From: Naasia sp. SYSU D00057
GTDB lineage: Bacteria > Actinomycetota > Actinomycetes > Actinomycetales > Microbacteriaceae
Length of the DNA: 64,000 nt
Direction: 5' to 3'
Assembly: GCF_017916505.1 (NCBI RefSeq)
Contig: NZ_JAFMSZ010000001.1
Location: forward strand, 434,001-498,000
Part shown: piece after piece, positions 17,781-28,330 of the stretch
How positions within the stretch are numbered: the first letter of the stretch is position 1
Layout of the letters: the number at the start of each line of letters is the position of its first letter
Translations under genes and position numbers: made by a program
The notes under the pieces: model-generated
The model's database searches: none
What the model saw: the letters and a program-made list of their open reading frames with translations, nothing else
Told to the model about the DNA's origin: nothing

Positions 17781-18563
17781 TCAGCCGGCCCGCGCGGCGA
17801 AACGGCCGTCCGTCTCGCTGACCTCGAGCGGGAGGCCGAAGGTCTCCGACAGCCGGTCCGACGTGAGCACCTCGCCGATCGGGCCGGCGGCGACCGCGCG
17901 CCCCTGCGACAGCAGGAGGGCGTGCGTGAAGCCGCGCGGGATCTCCTCGACGTGGTGCGTGACCATGACGATGCCGGGCGCGAACGGCGAGCTCGCGTAG
18001 CCGCCGAGCAGCTGCACGAGCTCCTCGCGCGCCCCGAGGTCGAGGCTCGCGGCCGGCTCATCGAGGAGCAGCAGCTCCGGGTCCGTCATCACGGCGCGCG
18101 CGATCTGGACGCGCTTCTGCTCGCCGTCGCTGAGCTCGCCGAAGCGGCGCCCCTCGAGGTGGCCGAGCTTCCACTCCCCCAGCACGCGCTGCGCGCGGCG
18201 GATGTCGAGGTCCTCGTACTGCTCGTTCCAGCGGCCGGTGACCGAGTATGCGGCGGTGAGCACCACGTCGAGCACCGTCTCCGACGCCGGGATGCGGCGC
18301 GCCATCGCCGTGGAGGCGAAGCCGATGCGGGGCCGCAGCTCGAACAGGTCCGTGCCGCCGATGCGCTGGTCGAGGACCGTCGCCGTGCCGCGGCTCGGGT
18401 GCATGAACGCGGCCGCGATCTGCAGGATTGTGGTCTTGCCCGCACCGTTCGGTCCGAGGACCACCCAGCGCTCGGCGCTGTCGACGGTCCAGTCCACGGA
18501 GTCCAGGATCGTGGTGCCCTCACGGGTCACCGACACGTCGGACAGCTGGAGCACCGTGGTCAT
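17781..18563 (-). CDS. ABC transporter ATP-binding protein
   Basis: A 260-residue ABC ATPase with Walker [10 protein letters not shown] (about residues 37-45), Q-loop region after 'RPRIGFAS', the altered signature LSDGEQKRV, Walker [13 protein letters not shown] and the switch histidine in VTHHVEEI. No permease or binding-protein gene is next to it, so it could be a stand-alone ATPase similar to the ModF/YlmA group (molybdate- or iron-related by name only). It lies between rpmE2 and glgA on the same strand, with 79 and 41 bp spacing, so it may be in a transcript with glgA. Confidence 0.85.
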   Translation of the reverse strand: MTTVLQLSDVSVTREGTTILDSVDWTVDSAERWVVLGPNGAGKTTILQIAAAFMHPSRGTATVLDQRIGGTDLFELRPRIGFASTAMARRIPASETVLDVVLTAAYSVTGRWNEQYEDLDIRRAQRVLGEWKLGHLEGRRFGELSDGEQKRVQIARAVMTDPELLLLDEPAASLDLGAREELVQLLGGYASSPFAPGIVMVTHHVEEIPRGFTHALLLSQGRAVAAGPIGEVLTSDRLSETFGLPLEVSETDGRFAARAG

Positions 18564-18604
18564 AGGGAAACCCTATCCGCTCGCCCCGCCCCATCCCGGG
18601 AGCG

Positions 18605-19795
18605 TCAGGACCCGCGGATCACCCTCTCGTAGAGGGCCCGCGTGTCGGCCGCGATGCGGGCCCAGCTGAACTCCTCCTCGGCGCGTCGCCGCCCCGCCTC
18701 GCCGTACCGCCGCGCCGTCTCCGGGTCGCTCACGACCTCGGTGAGCGCGGCGGCCAGGTCGTCGACGAAGCGGTCCGGGTCGACCGGCGTGCCGGTGCCG
18801 TCCTGCACCTGCTCGATGGGCACGAGCCGTCCCGTGACGCCGTCCTGCACCACCTCGGGGATGCCGCCCGTGGCGGTGCCGACGACGGCCGCCCCGCATG
18901 CCATGGCCTCGAGGTTGACGATCCCGAGGGGCTCGTAGACGGAGGGGCACACGAACGTGGTGGCCGCGCCGAGGATGGTCGACAGCTCCCGCCGCGGCAG
19001 GAGCCGGTCGATCCAGACGACGCCCGTGCGCTCCTGCTGGAGCACCCGCACGGCGTCGCTCACCTCGGCCATGATCTCGGGCGTGTCGGGCGCGCCCGCG
19101 CACAGCACCAGCTGGACCTCGGGCGGCAGCTTCCGCGCCGCCCGCAGGAGGTACGGCAGGCCCTTCTGCCGGGTGATGCGGCCGACGAACACGACGGACG
19201 GACGGTCCGGGTCGACGCCGAGGGAGCGGAGCAGCTCGTCGTCCTCCACGGCGTTCCAGTCGGTCAGGTCGATGCCGTTGTAGATGACGGAGACGCGGCT
19301 GTCGTCGAGGGACGGGTACGAGCGGAGGATGTCCCGCTTCATGCCCTCGCTGACCGCGATCACGGCGTCGGCGGTCTCGAACGCCTCCCGCTCGATCCAG
19401 CTGGAGATGCGGTAGCCGCCGCCCAGCTGCTCGGCCTTCCACGGCCGCAGCGGCTCGAGGCTGTGCGCGGTGACGACGTGCGGGATGCCGTGCAGCATCG
19501 AGGCCAGCCGGCCGGCCGCGTTCGCGTACCAGGTGTGCGAGTGCACGAGGTCGGCGCCGCCGGCGTCCTGCGCGATCTGCAGGTCGACGCCGAGCGTCGC
19601 GAGGCTGGGGTTCGCGTTCGCGAGCTGCTGAGGCACCAGGTACGCGTGCGTGTCCGGCTCGTCGCGCGGCTTGCCGAAGCAGCGGACCACCACGTCGAGG
19701 TCGCCGCGCATCGCCCGGACGAGCTCCGCGACGTGGACTCCGGCGCCCCCGTAGATCTCCGGCGGATACTCCCTGGTCAGCAGATCGACGCGCAT
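18605..19795 (-). CDS. glgA: Glycogen synthase / alpha-glucan glycosyltransferase (GT4-type GlgA/GlgM)
   Basis: A 396-residue GT-B enzyme of family GT4, the actinobacterial form of glycogen synthase or maltose-1-phosphate synthase (GlgM). The N-terminus MRVDLLTREYPPEIYGGAGVHV carries the nucleotide-sugar loop; FVGRITRQKG binds phosphate; the E-x7-E pair is in YEPLGIVNLEAM. It would transfer glucose from ADP-glucose. The ATG at 19795 fits the family better than the GTG two codons upstream; neither has a clear ribosome-binding site. It is divergent from glgC, whose product makes its substrate, with ~100 bp between them. Confidence 0.9.
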   Translation of the reverse strand: MRVDLLTREYPPEIYGGAGVHVAELVRAMRGDLDVVVRCFGKPRDEPDTHAYLVPQQLANANPSLATLGVDLQIAQDAGGADLVHSHTWYANAAGRLASMLHGIPHVVTAHSLEPLRPWKAEQLGGGYRISSWIEREAFETADAVIAVSEGMKRDILRSYPSLDDSRVSVIYNGIDLTDWNAVEDDELLRSLGVDPDRPSVVFVGRITRQKGLPYLLRAARKLPPEVQLVLCAGAPDTPEIMAEVSDAVRVLQQERTGVVWIDRLLPRRELSTILGAATTFVCPSVYEPLGIVNLEAMACGAAVVGTATGGIPEVVQDGVTGRLVPIEQVQDGTGTPVDPDRFVDDLAAALTEVVSDPETARRYGEAGRRRAEEEFSWARIAADTRALYERVIRGS

Positions 19796-19894
19796 CCCCA
19801 CACGCTAGTAGTGGTTGCGCCCTCCCCCGCAAGGGGTCGCTGATGAGGCGTCACATCCGTTCCCGGCCGGGGTCACCGCCGTTATGGTGAGTCC

Positions 19895-21136
19895 ATGGCA
19901 GGCAAGAAGATCTTCGGCATCGTGCTGGCGGGCGGTGAGGGGAAGCGGCTGATGCCGCTGACCGCTGACCGCGCCAAGCCGGCGGTGCCCTTCGGAGGCA
20001 CGTACCGGCTCATCGACTTCGCTCTGTCGAACCTGATCAATTCGGGGCTCACCCAGATCGTGGTGCTGACCCAGTACAAGTCGCACAGTCTCGACCGGCA
20101 CGTGGCCGAGACCTGGCGCCTGTCGAGCCTGCTGAACTCCTACATCGCGTCCGTCCCCGCGCAGCAGCGGCTGGGCAAGCGCTGGTACACGGGCTCGGCG
20201 GACGCGATCCTGCAGAGCCTCAACCTCATCAACGACGAGAAGCCCGACATCGTCGTCGTGGTCGGCGCCGACCACGTCTACCGCATGGACTTCGAGCAGA
20301 TGATCGACGCGCACATCGAGTCGGGCTGCGGCGTGACCGTGGCCGCGATCCGCCAGCCGTTGTCGCTCGCCGACCAGTTCGGCGTCATCCAGACGAACCA
20401 GCGCCGCCCCACCCGCATCACCAAGTTCCTCGAGAAGCCGAAGAACGCGCGCGGCCTCGCCGACTCCCCCGACGAGGTCCTCGCCTCGATGGGCAACTAC
20501 ATCTTCAACACCGACGCCCTCATCGAGGCGGTGCACGCGGACGCCGAGCTCGAGGGTTCGAACCACGACATGGGCGGCGACATCATCCCCGCCTTCGTGA
20601 AGCGGGGCGACGCCGCCGTCTACGACCTGAACCGCAACGTGGTGCCCGGGGCGACGGACCGCGACCGCTTCTACTGGCGCGACGTGGGGACCATCGAGTC
20701 CTTCTTCGAGGCGCACCAGGACCTGGTGGCGCCGGTGCCGGTCTTCAACCTCTACAACGAGGAGTGGCCGATCTACACGCAGCAGGTCAACTCCCCGCCC
20801 GCCAAGCTCGTCCGCGACGCGCACGGCAACTACGGCACGATGATCGACTCGATCGTCTCGCTCGGCTCCGTCATCTCCGGCGCCCGCGTCGAGCGCAGCG
20901 TGATCGGACCCTGGTCGACGATCGGCTCCGGCGCCGTGGTGACGGATGCGGTGCTCTTCGACCGGGCGCATGTGCACGCCAACGCGGTGGTCTCGCGGGC
21001 GATCCTCGACAAGAACGTCGTCGTCGAGGAGGGCGCCCGAGTGGGCGTCGACCCCGAGCGCGACCGTGCTCGCGGGTTCACCGTCACCGACACGGGCATC
21101 ACCGTGGTGGGCAAGGGAGAGCGGGTATCGGCGTAG
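19895..21136 (+). CDS. glgC: Glucose-1-phosphate adenylyltransferase (ADP-glucose pyrophosphorylase)
   Basis: A 413-residue enzyme that makes ADP-glucose from glucose-1-phosphate and ATP, the committed step of bacterial glycogen synthesis. The catalytic [23 protein letters not shown] motif opens the protein, GADHVYRMD holds the metal-binding Asp, FLEKP and DMGGDIIP bind sugar phosphate, and a C-terminal left-handed beta-helix (about 290-390) carries hexapeptide-like repeats. It is allosterically controlled in known family members. It is paired head-to-head with glgA. Confidence 0.97.
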   Translation: MAGKKIFGIVLAGGEGKRLMPLTADRAKPAVPFGGTYRLIDFALSNLINSGLTQIVVLTQYKSHSLDRHVAETWRLSSLLNSYIASVPAQQRLGKRWYTGSADAILQSLNLINDEKPDIVVVVGADHVYRMDFEQMIDAHIESGCGVTVAAIRQPLSLADQFGVIQTNQRRPTRITKFLEKPKNARGLADSPDEVLASMGNYIFNTDALIEAVHADAELEGSNHDMGGDIIPAFVKRGDAAVYDLNRNVVPGATDRDRFYWRDVGTIESFFEAHQDLVAPVPVFNLYNEEWPIYTQQVNSPPAKLVRDAHGNYGTMIDSIVSLGSVISGARVERSVIGPWSTIGSGAVVTDAVLFDRAHVHANAVVSRAILDKNVVVEEGARVGVDPERDRARGFTVTDTGITVVGKGERVSA

Positions 21137-21159
21137 CAGAGGGGGCGGCGCGGCATCTC

Positions 21160-21783
21160 GTGGTGCTCGACGTCGACTCCACCCTCATCGAGGACGAGGT
21201 CATCGAGCTGCTCGCGGACGCCGCGGGCAGCCGGGATCTCGTCGCCGCCATCACCGAGCGCGCGATGCACGGCGAGCTCGACTTCGAGCAGAGCCTGCGG
21301 GAGCGCGTCGCGACCCTCGAGGGCCTGCCCGCCGACGTGGTCGAGGAGGTGCGCGCGCGGATCACCGTCACCCGCGGCGTGCCGGAGCTCATCGCCGCGG
21401 TGCACGAGGCGGGCGGCCGGATCGCCACGGTGTCGGGCGGGTTCCACGAGGTGCTGGACCCCCTCGCCGAGCAGCTCGGCCTCGACTACTGGCGCGCGAA
21501 CCGGCTCGAGGTCGCCGACGGCAGGCTCACCGGCCGGGTCCACGGCGGCGTCATCGACGCGGCCGCGAAGGCGTCGACGCTCATCGAGTGGGCCGACGAC
21601 TGCGGCGTCCCGCTCGAGCGCACCGTCGCCGTCGGCGACGGTGCCAACGACCTGCCGATGATGGCGGTGTGCGGCCTCTCGGTCGGCTTCGACGCGAAGC
21701 CGCCGGTGCGGGACGTGGCCGACATCCTCATCGACGTGCGCGACCTCAGCCAGCTGCTCCCGGTCCTCGGCCTCCGCAGCTGA
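21160..21783 (+). CDS. serB: Phosphoserine phosphatase (HAD family)
   Basis: A HAD phosphatase performing the last step of serine synthesis. Motif I is DVDSTLIEDE (Asp4, Asp6 with the start used here), motif II is TVSGG, and motifs III/IV are AKASTLIEW and VGDGANDLPMM. It lacks the ACT domain found in longer SerB proteins. The start is uncertain: the GTG at 21160 gives 207 residues and begins directly at the first strand, but the purine-rich AGAGGGGG lies 14 nt upstream, which is far; the neighbouring GTG at 21163 is also possible. It follows glgC by 23 bp. Confidence 0.87.
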   Translation: MVLDVDSTLIEDEVIELLADAAGSRDLVAAITERAMHGELDFEQSLRERVATLEGLPADVVEEVRARITVTRGVPELIAAVHEAGGRIATVSGGFHEVLDPLAEQLGLDYWRANRLEVADGRLTGRVHGGVIDAAAKASTLIEWADDCGVPLERTVAVGDGANDLPMMAVCGLSVGFDAKPPVRDVADILIDVRDLSQLLPVLGLRS

Positions 21784-21797
21784 CTTCGCGGACGGGG

Positions 21798-22505
21798 CTA
21801 GTGCCCCATACCGAGGCCGCCGTCGACCGGCAGCACCGCGCCCGAGATGTAGGCGGCGTCGTCGGAGGAGACCCACGCGACCACCTTGGCGACCTCGTCG
21901 GCGGTCGCGAAGCGGCCCGCCGGGATCGCCTTCCTGTACTCGGCCTGCTGGGCCTCCGGCAGCGCCGCGGTCATCTCGGTCTCGATGAAGCCGGGAGCCA
22001 CCACGTTGGCGGTGATGCCGCGGGCGCCGAGCTCCCGAGTCAGTGAGCGTGCCATGCCGACGAGGGCCGCCTTCGACGAGGAGTAGTTGACCTGTCCCGC
22101 GCCGCCGTAGAGGCCGACGACGCTCGAGATGAGCACGATCCGGCCGAAGCGCGCCTTGAGCATGCCCTTCGATGCGCGCTTGACCACGCGGAACGCCCCC
22201 GTGAGGTTCGTGTCGAGGACCTCGGTGAAGTCGTCCTCGGTCATCCGCAGCACGAGGGTGTCGCGGGTGATGCCGGCGTTCGCGACGACGACCTCGACCG
22301 GGCCGAGCTGCGCCTCCACCTCGGTGAAGGCGGCGTCGACGCTGGCCGAGTCGGTCACGTCCGCGGCGACCGTCAGCGCGCCCTCGGGCCCGCCGCTGCC
22401 GGAGCGGGAGGTCACGGCGACCCGGTCGCCCCGCCGTACGAACTCCTCGGCGATCGCGAACCCGATGCCGCGGTTCCCGCCCGTGATCAGAACCGTTCTC
22501 GCCAC
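21798..22505 (-). CDS. fabG: 3-oxoacyl-ACP reductase (SDR family)
   Basis: A 235-residue short-chain dehydrogenase of the FabG type, which reduces 3-oxoacyl-ACP with NADPH in fatty-acid synthesis. It shows TGGNRGIG (cofactor loop), NAG, the catalytic Ser in ISSVVGLYG, YSSSK (YxxxK) and the NVVAPGFIETEM segment. Actinobacterial homologues (MabA/FabG) are often followed by inhA, but no such gene is here; it stands alone between convergent serB and divergent DUF3099. A second FabG elsewhere is therefore likely. Confidence 0.9.
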   Translation of the reverse strand: MARTVLITGGNRGIGFAIAEEFVRRGDRVAVTSRSGSGGPEGALTVAADVTDSASVDAAFTEVEAQLGPVEVVVANAGITRDTLVLRMTEDDFTEVLDTNLTGAFRVVKRASKGMLKARFGRIVLISSVVGLYGGAGQVNYSSSKAALVGMARSLTRELGARGITANVVAPGFIETEMTAALPEAQQAEYRKAIPAGRFATADEVAKVVAWVSSDDAAYISGAVLPVDGGLGMGH

Positions 22506-22582
22506 GCAAGCTCCTCGTTGTCTGGGACCATCCCAGCCTAGGCCTCGGGGTGCCTGCGACCGGCGTAGTCTGGCTGGAGCCG

Positions 22583-22894
22583 ATGAGCAAGCGATCCGAA
22601 GCCCAGTCGATCACGACGCTGCCCCTGTCCCCTCAGGAGGAGCGCAAGTCGCGCATGGTCAAGTACTCGATCGCCATGGGCATCCGCACCCTCTGCGTCG
22701 TGTCGCTGCTGTTCGTGCAGGGCTGGTGGATCCTCGTCATGGTGGCCGCCGCGCTGGTGCTGCCGTATCTCGCGGTCGTGATCGCGAACACCCAGTCGCG
22801 CGGCGCCGTCCAGGCGATGGCCGAGCGGCCGTACGCCGCGCTCCCGCCCGCGCCCCGGCCCGGACCTCCGTCAGAACCCCCGCACATCTCGTGA
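22583..22894 (+). CDS. DUF3099 family membrane protein
   Basis: A 103-residue protein with a charged N-terminus, two predicted transmembrane helices (about residues 22-40 and 45-66) and a Pro-rich C-terminal tail. The pattern SITTLPLSPQEERKSRMVKYSIAMGIRTLCV matches DUF3099, an actinobacterial family of unknown function. ATG at 22583 follows a GGAG sequence. Its TGA overlaps the GTG of the next gene (GTGA), so it is translationally coupled to the small Cys-rich gene and SURF1. Confidence 0.82.
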   Translation: MSKRSEAQSITTLPLSPQEERKSRMVKYSIAMGIRTLCVVSLLFVQGWWILVMVAAALVLPYLAVVIANTQSRGAVQAMAERPYAALPPAPRPGPPSEPPHIS

Positions 22895-23097
22895 CCGCGC
22901 CGCTCGTGTGCTCGCGTGCGGGCTGCGACAGCGCCGCGACCTGCTCGGTGGAGTGGCGCAATCCGCGCATCCACGACGAGAGCCGGCGCAAGGTGTGGCT
23001 CGCCTGCGATGAGCACCGCGACTACCTCCGCGACTACCTGGCCGCGCGGGACTTCCCCGTCGAGGTCGTCGACTCGCTTCCCGAGGGCCGCTCGTGA
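22891..23097 (+). CDS. Small cysteine-rich (zinc-ribbon-like) protein, hypothetical
   Basis: A 68-residue protein with cysteines in CSRAGC, ATC and a late WLACDEH, a spacing suggesting a single zinc site. Similar small proteins sit beside SURF1 in other actinobacteria and are sometimes mislabelled 'acetone carboxylase'. Function is unknown. The GTG at 22891 overlaps the DUF3099 stop by 4 nt and its own stop overlaps the SURF1 start by 4 nt, so the three genes form a tight operon. Confidence 0.72.
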   Translation: MTAPLVCSRAGCDSAATCSVEWRNPRIHDESRRKVWLACDEHRDYLRDYLAARDFPVEVVDSLPEGRS

Positions 23098-23933
23098 GCC
23101 GCTGGCGCTTCGTGCTCTCGGCACGCTGGGCCCGCTATCTGGTGCTCGTGCTCCTGTTCGCCGCCGGCTGCGCGGGCCTCGCCTCGTGGCAGGTGGCCCG
23201 GCGCGACGCGAAGGTGGCGGAGATCACCCGCATCGAGCAGAACTACGATGCCGCCCCCATCCCTCTCGAGGAGGCGCTGCCGGAGCCCGGGTCGTTCACC
23301 GCGGACCGGGAATGGCAACGGGTGGAGCTCACCGGCGAGTACCGGACCGAGGACCAGCTGGTGGTCCGCAACCGGCCGCGCGGCGGCACGCCCGGCTTCG
23401 AGGTGCTGGTTCCCTTCGAGACCGACAGCGGCCGGGTCTTCCTCGTCGACCGCGGCTGGGTTCCGATCTCGGACGGCGGCGCTCCCGCGTCGATCCCCGA
23501 CGCTCCGGAGGGGCCGGTGACCGTCATCGCACGCCTGAAGCCCGGCGAGGGGACGGTCGCGGGTGCGACTACGACCTCGTCGGGCGTGCTGGCGTCCATC
23601 CATCTCCCCGAGGTCGAGCGGGTGCTCGGCACTCCGGTCGAGCAGAGCGCCTATGGCCTGCTCGCCGGCGAGGACCCCGCCCCGGCCGAGCGGCCGGCGC
23701 CTGCCGCGCGTCCGGAGATCGACGAGGGACCGCACCTGTCCTATGCGGTGCAGTGGGTCGTGTTCGCCCTGCTCGGCTTCGGCGGCCTGGTCTTCGCCGG
23801 ACGCCAGGAGTACCGCTACCGGAACGCCGACGACCCCGAGGAGCAGCGCAGGGCGGCGGACCGCGCCGCCAAGAGGGCGGTCCGGCGCACCGACGCCGAT
23901 GAGGAGGACGCCCTCCTCGACTCGGTGCGCTGA
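23094..23933 (+). CDS. SURF1 family protein
   Basis: A 279-residue SURF1-like protein, a family that helps assemble cytochrome c oxidase, probably in heme a handling. It has an N-terminal membrane helix (about 11-32) ending in the GLASWQVARRDAK motif, a soluble extracytoplasmic domain with EYRTEDQLVVRNRPRGGTPGFEVLVPF and VDRGWVP, and a second helix near residues 215-235 followed by a cytoplasmic charged tail. This fits with ctaA and ctaB elsewhere in the window. Confidence 0.9.
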   Translation: MSRWRFVLSARWARYLVLVLLFAAGCAGLASWQVARRDAKVAEITRIEQNYDAAPIPLEEALPEPGSFTADREWQRVELTGEYRTEDQLVVRNRPRGGTPGFEVLVPFETDSGRVFLVDRGWVPISDGGAPASIPDAPEGPVTVIARLKPGEGTVAGATTTSSGVLASIHLPEVERVLGTPVEQSAYGLLAGEDPAPAERPAPAARPEIDEGPHLSYAVQWVVFALLGFGGLVFAGRQEYRYRNADDPEEQRRAADRAAKRAVRRTDADEEDALLDSVR

Positions 23934-23945
23934 GCCCGGCCGGCG

Positions 23946-25544
<1,599 letters not shown>

Positions 25545-25604
25545 AGCAAACGTCCTTTTCTTCGAGAGGGAGGGGGTAACAGAGCCGAAACACCGGCCCC
25601 CTAG

Positions 25605-25610
25605 TATAAA
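25605..25610 (+). promoter_or_regulatory. Candidate -10 element for bioY
   Basis: TATAAA within a rare A/T-rich patch (CTAGTATAAATT), 44 nt before the bioY GTG; transcription would give a leader of about 37 nt. No convincing -35 hexamer was found at 16-18 nt, so the call rests on the -10 only. Confidence 0.4.
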
Positions 25611-25653
25611 TTCCGCCGACGGCCGACCGGCCGGGCAGACCTCCAGGAGAAAC

Positions 25654-26241
25654 GTGTCCTCGATCTCGCTCGTCCGCCGCCCAGTCCTCGTCGATCGTGT
25701 CGTGCCGCGCAGCCTCGTGTCCGACGCCGCCGTCATCGCCGCGGGTGCCGCGCTGACCGCCGGCCTCGCGCAGGTCGCCGTTCCGCTGTGGCCGGTGCCG
25801 ATCACCGGTCAGACTCTCGCGGTGCTCCTCGTCGGCGGCAGCCTCGGCGCCCTTCGTGGCACCCTCTCGATGGTGCTCTATGCCGCGGTCGGCATGCTCG
25901 GCCTGCCGGTGTTCAGCGACGGCGAGAGCGGCCTCGCGACGGTCCTCGGACCGACCGGCGGCTACATCCTCGGCTTCGTGCTCGCCGCCGCTCTCACGGG
26001 CTGGCTGGCCGAGCGCCGCTGGGATCGGAAGTTCCTCGGCGGCATGGTGAGCTACCTCGCCGGCTCCGCAGTCGTCTTCGCGGTCGGCCTCCCCTGGCTC
26101 GCCGCCTCCCTCGGCCTCGACCTGCAGCAGACCCTCACGGCCGGCCTGTACCCGTTCATCCTCGGCGGCGTGATCAAGGCCGCGATCGCGGCGGGCGTCA
26201 TCCGCCTCGGCTGGTTCGCCGCCGACCGCAAGGCCCGCTGA
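25654..26241 (+). CDS. bioY: Biotin transporter substrate-binding subunit BioY
   Basis: A 195-residue integral membrane protein with about six hydrophobic helices. The PITGQTLAVLLVGGSLGALRGTLSM segment and GGYILGF are the BioY signature of the biotin S-component of ECF transporters. No bioM or bioN energising genes are next to it, so it either uses a shared ECF module or acts alone as described for some solitary BioY proteins. The GTG at 25654 follows an AGGAGA site at 25645-25650. It is divergent from the ABC-F gene. Confidence 0.93.
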   Translation: MSSISLVRRPVLVDRVVPRSLVSDAAVIAAGAALTAGLAQVAVPLWPVPITGQTLAVLLVGGSLGALRGTLSMVLYAAVGMLGLPVFSDGESGLATVLGPTGGYILGFVLAAALTGWLAERRWDRKFLGGMVSYLAGSAVVFAVGLPWLAASLGLDLQQTLTAGLYPFILGGVIKAAIAAGVIRLGWFAADRKAR

Positions 26242-26264
26242 GCGGTCTCCCCGCTCACCCTGAC

Positions 26265-26314
26265 CTGCCCACTTCTGTCGCGACTCACAAGCGAGTTGCC
26301 GCAGAAGTGGGCAG
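26265..26314. repeat. Palindromic intergenic element after bioY
   Basis: Perfect 13-bp arms CTGCCCACTTCTG (26265-26277) and CAGAAGTGGGCAG (26302-26314), with an inner GCGACTC/GCGAGTTGC pairing. It lies between the convergent bioY and DUF1761 genes and could terminate both. It shares the GCGAGTTG-x-CGC-x-AGA inner sequence with the element at 34205-34264. Confidence 0.75.
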
Positions 26315-26320
26315 TTCGCG

Positions 26321-26761
26321 TCAAGCGGGAACGCCCTGGGTGACGCCGAAGGCGCCGATGATGAGCGCCATCACGACGAGCGTGACGAGCTCGTAGCCCA
26401 GGTTGAGCAGGGTGAGCGCCCACGGCCGACGGTCGAACGCGTCGTGCGTGATGAAGCGCGCAGCGGTGAAGCCCGCGAACAGGATCAGCGCGGTGATCAG
26501 CGCGTTTACCAGGGAGCTGCCGCCGTAGTAGGCCTGGGAGAGCGACGCCGCGCCGGCGAGCACGAGTGCCGTGACGAAGCTCGCCACGATCGTCGCGATG
26601 TAGGCGGGAACCGGCGACTTCGCGATCTGCTCATCCGTGATGCCGGAGAGGCGCATCCACCGATCGCCCATGACGGGCCGGGAGTACCAGACGAAGCCGA
26701 CGACCATGCTCGACAGCGTTGCGAGCAGGACGGCCCAGAGATTGATGGCGGGAACGGTCAT
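26321..26761 (-). CDS. DUF1761 domain-containing membrane protein
   Basis: A 146-residue protein with four predicted transmembrane helices. The N-terminal INLWAVLLATLSSMVVGFVWYSRPVMGDRWMRLSG is characteristic of DUF1761, whose function is unknown. It is flanked on both sides by palindromic elements (26265-26314 and 26839-26860) and stands alone between bioY and the suf operon. Confidence 0.82.
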   Translation of the reverse strand: MTVPAINLWAVLLATLSSMVVGFVWYSRPVMGDRWMRLSGITDEQIAKSPVPAYIATIVASFVTALVLAGAASLSQAYYGGSSLVNALITALILFAGFTAARFITHDAFDRRPWALTLLNLGYELVTLVVMALIIGAFGVTQGVPA

Positions 26762-26838
26762 GCCCCGACCCTAGCGACCGGGTTCGTCGCTGCCGGGGCG
26801 CAACGACCCGCGCCGTGCCCGCTTCCGCGGAAACTGGA

Positions 26839-26860
26839 GCGCGAGTCGCCGCAGAACCGG
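26839..26860. repeat. Possible half of the small palindromic element
   Basis: A sequence reading GCGCGAGTCGCCGCAGAACC (26839-26858) strongly resembles the right arm of the element at 26265-26314 (GCGAGTTGCCGCAGAAG), but no full matching left arm is present, so it may be a decayed copy. It lies just downstream of the sufT stop. Confidence 0.4.
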
Positions 26861-26879
26861 ACAGGTCAGCGCGAAGAGC

Positions 26880-27211
26880 TCAGATGGCGAAGCCGATGGC
26901 GCGCATCATCTCGCGGCCGTCGTCCGAGATGCGCTCGGGGCCCCACGGCGGCATCCACACCCAGTTGATGCGGAACCGCTCGCAGTGCCCGTCGAGGGCC
27001 TGCGCGGTCTCCTCCTCGATCACGTCCGTCAGGGGGCAGCCCGCCGAGGTGAGCGTCATCGAGATGAGCAGCGCGTCGTTCTCGTCGTCCCAGTTGAGGT
27101 CGTAGATGAGGCCGAGGTCGACGACGTTGACGCCGAGCTCGGGGTCGACGACGTCCTTCAGCGCCTCGGTGATCTCGTCGAAGCGCTCCGGGCTGAGCGA
27201 GACGGTGGCCA

Positions 27212-27212
<1 letters not shown>
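26880..27212 (-). CDS. sufT: Metal-sulfur cluster assembly factor (DUF59/MIP18 family, SufT-like)
   Basis: A 110-residue DUF59 protein, with ALKDVVDPELGVNVVDLGLIYDL and the reactive-cysteine motif TSAGCPLTDVIEEE. Family members help mature Fe-S proteins. It ends the suf operon, its start codon overlapping the sufC stop by one base (TGATG arrangement), which fits co-translation. The cysteine desulfurase (sufS) and scaffold (sufU) genes that often follow are not present here. Confidence 0.9.
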
Positions 27213-27976
<764 letters not shown>

Positions 27977-28000
27977 GGTGCTACCTCGTTCTGGCGACGC

Positions 28001-28330
28001 TCAGGCGTCGATGCGCTTGGGGGCGGGGTCGACGTACACGTCGTCGTCGACGACGGTCACGGCGAATACGGGCACCGGCTCGTAGGCCGGGAGGGTGAGG
28101 GGACGACCGGTGTTCAGCTCGAAGCGCGAGCCGTGAGCCCAGCACTCGAGCGTGTCGTCCTCGACGAAGCCCTCGGCGAGCGAGATGTCGCCGTGGGTGC
28201 ACTTGTCGCCGAGGGCGTGGATCTCGCCGGCGCTGTCGCGGACGACGGCCACCGCGACGTCGCCGACCATCACCCGGAGGGCCTGGTCGACGCGCACGTC
28301 GGAGACGGAGCAGACGCGGACACCGCTCAT
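28001..28330 (-). CDS. Rieske-type [2Fe-2S] ferredoxin
   Basis: A 109-residue small Rieske protein of the non-heme-iron-oxygenase ferredoxin type. Cluster ligands are C44-T-H46 and C63-W-A-H66, with the proline-free short loop of ferredoxin forms. Its position between sufD and sufC is a common actinobacterial arrangement, which suggests a role as electron donor or cluster carrier in Fe-S assembly; that role is inferred from context. Its ATG overlaps the sufD stop by 4 nt. Confidence 0.9.
   Translation of the reverse strand: MSGVRVCSVSDVRVDQALRVMVGDVAVAVVRDSAGEIHALGDKCTHGDISLAEGFVEDDTLECWAHGSRFELNTGRPLTLPAYEPVPVFAVTVVDDDVYVDPAPKRIDA

Noticed and set aside
22891-23097. Acetone carboxylase annotation for the small Cys-rich gene.
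   Set aside because: The protein is 68 residues and has only a zinc-ribbon-like cysteine pattern; that name is an inherited misannotation.
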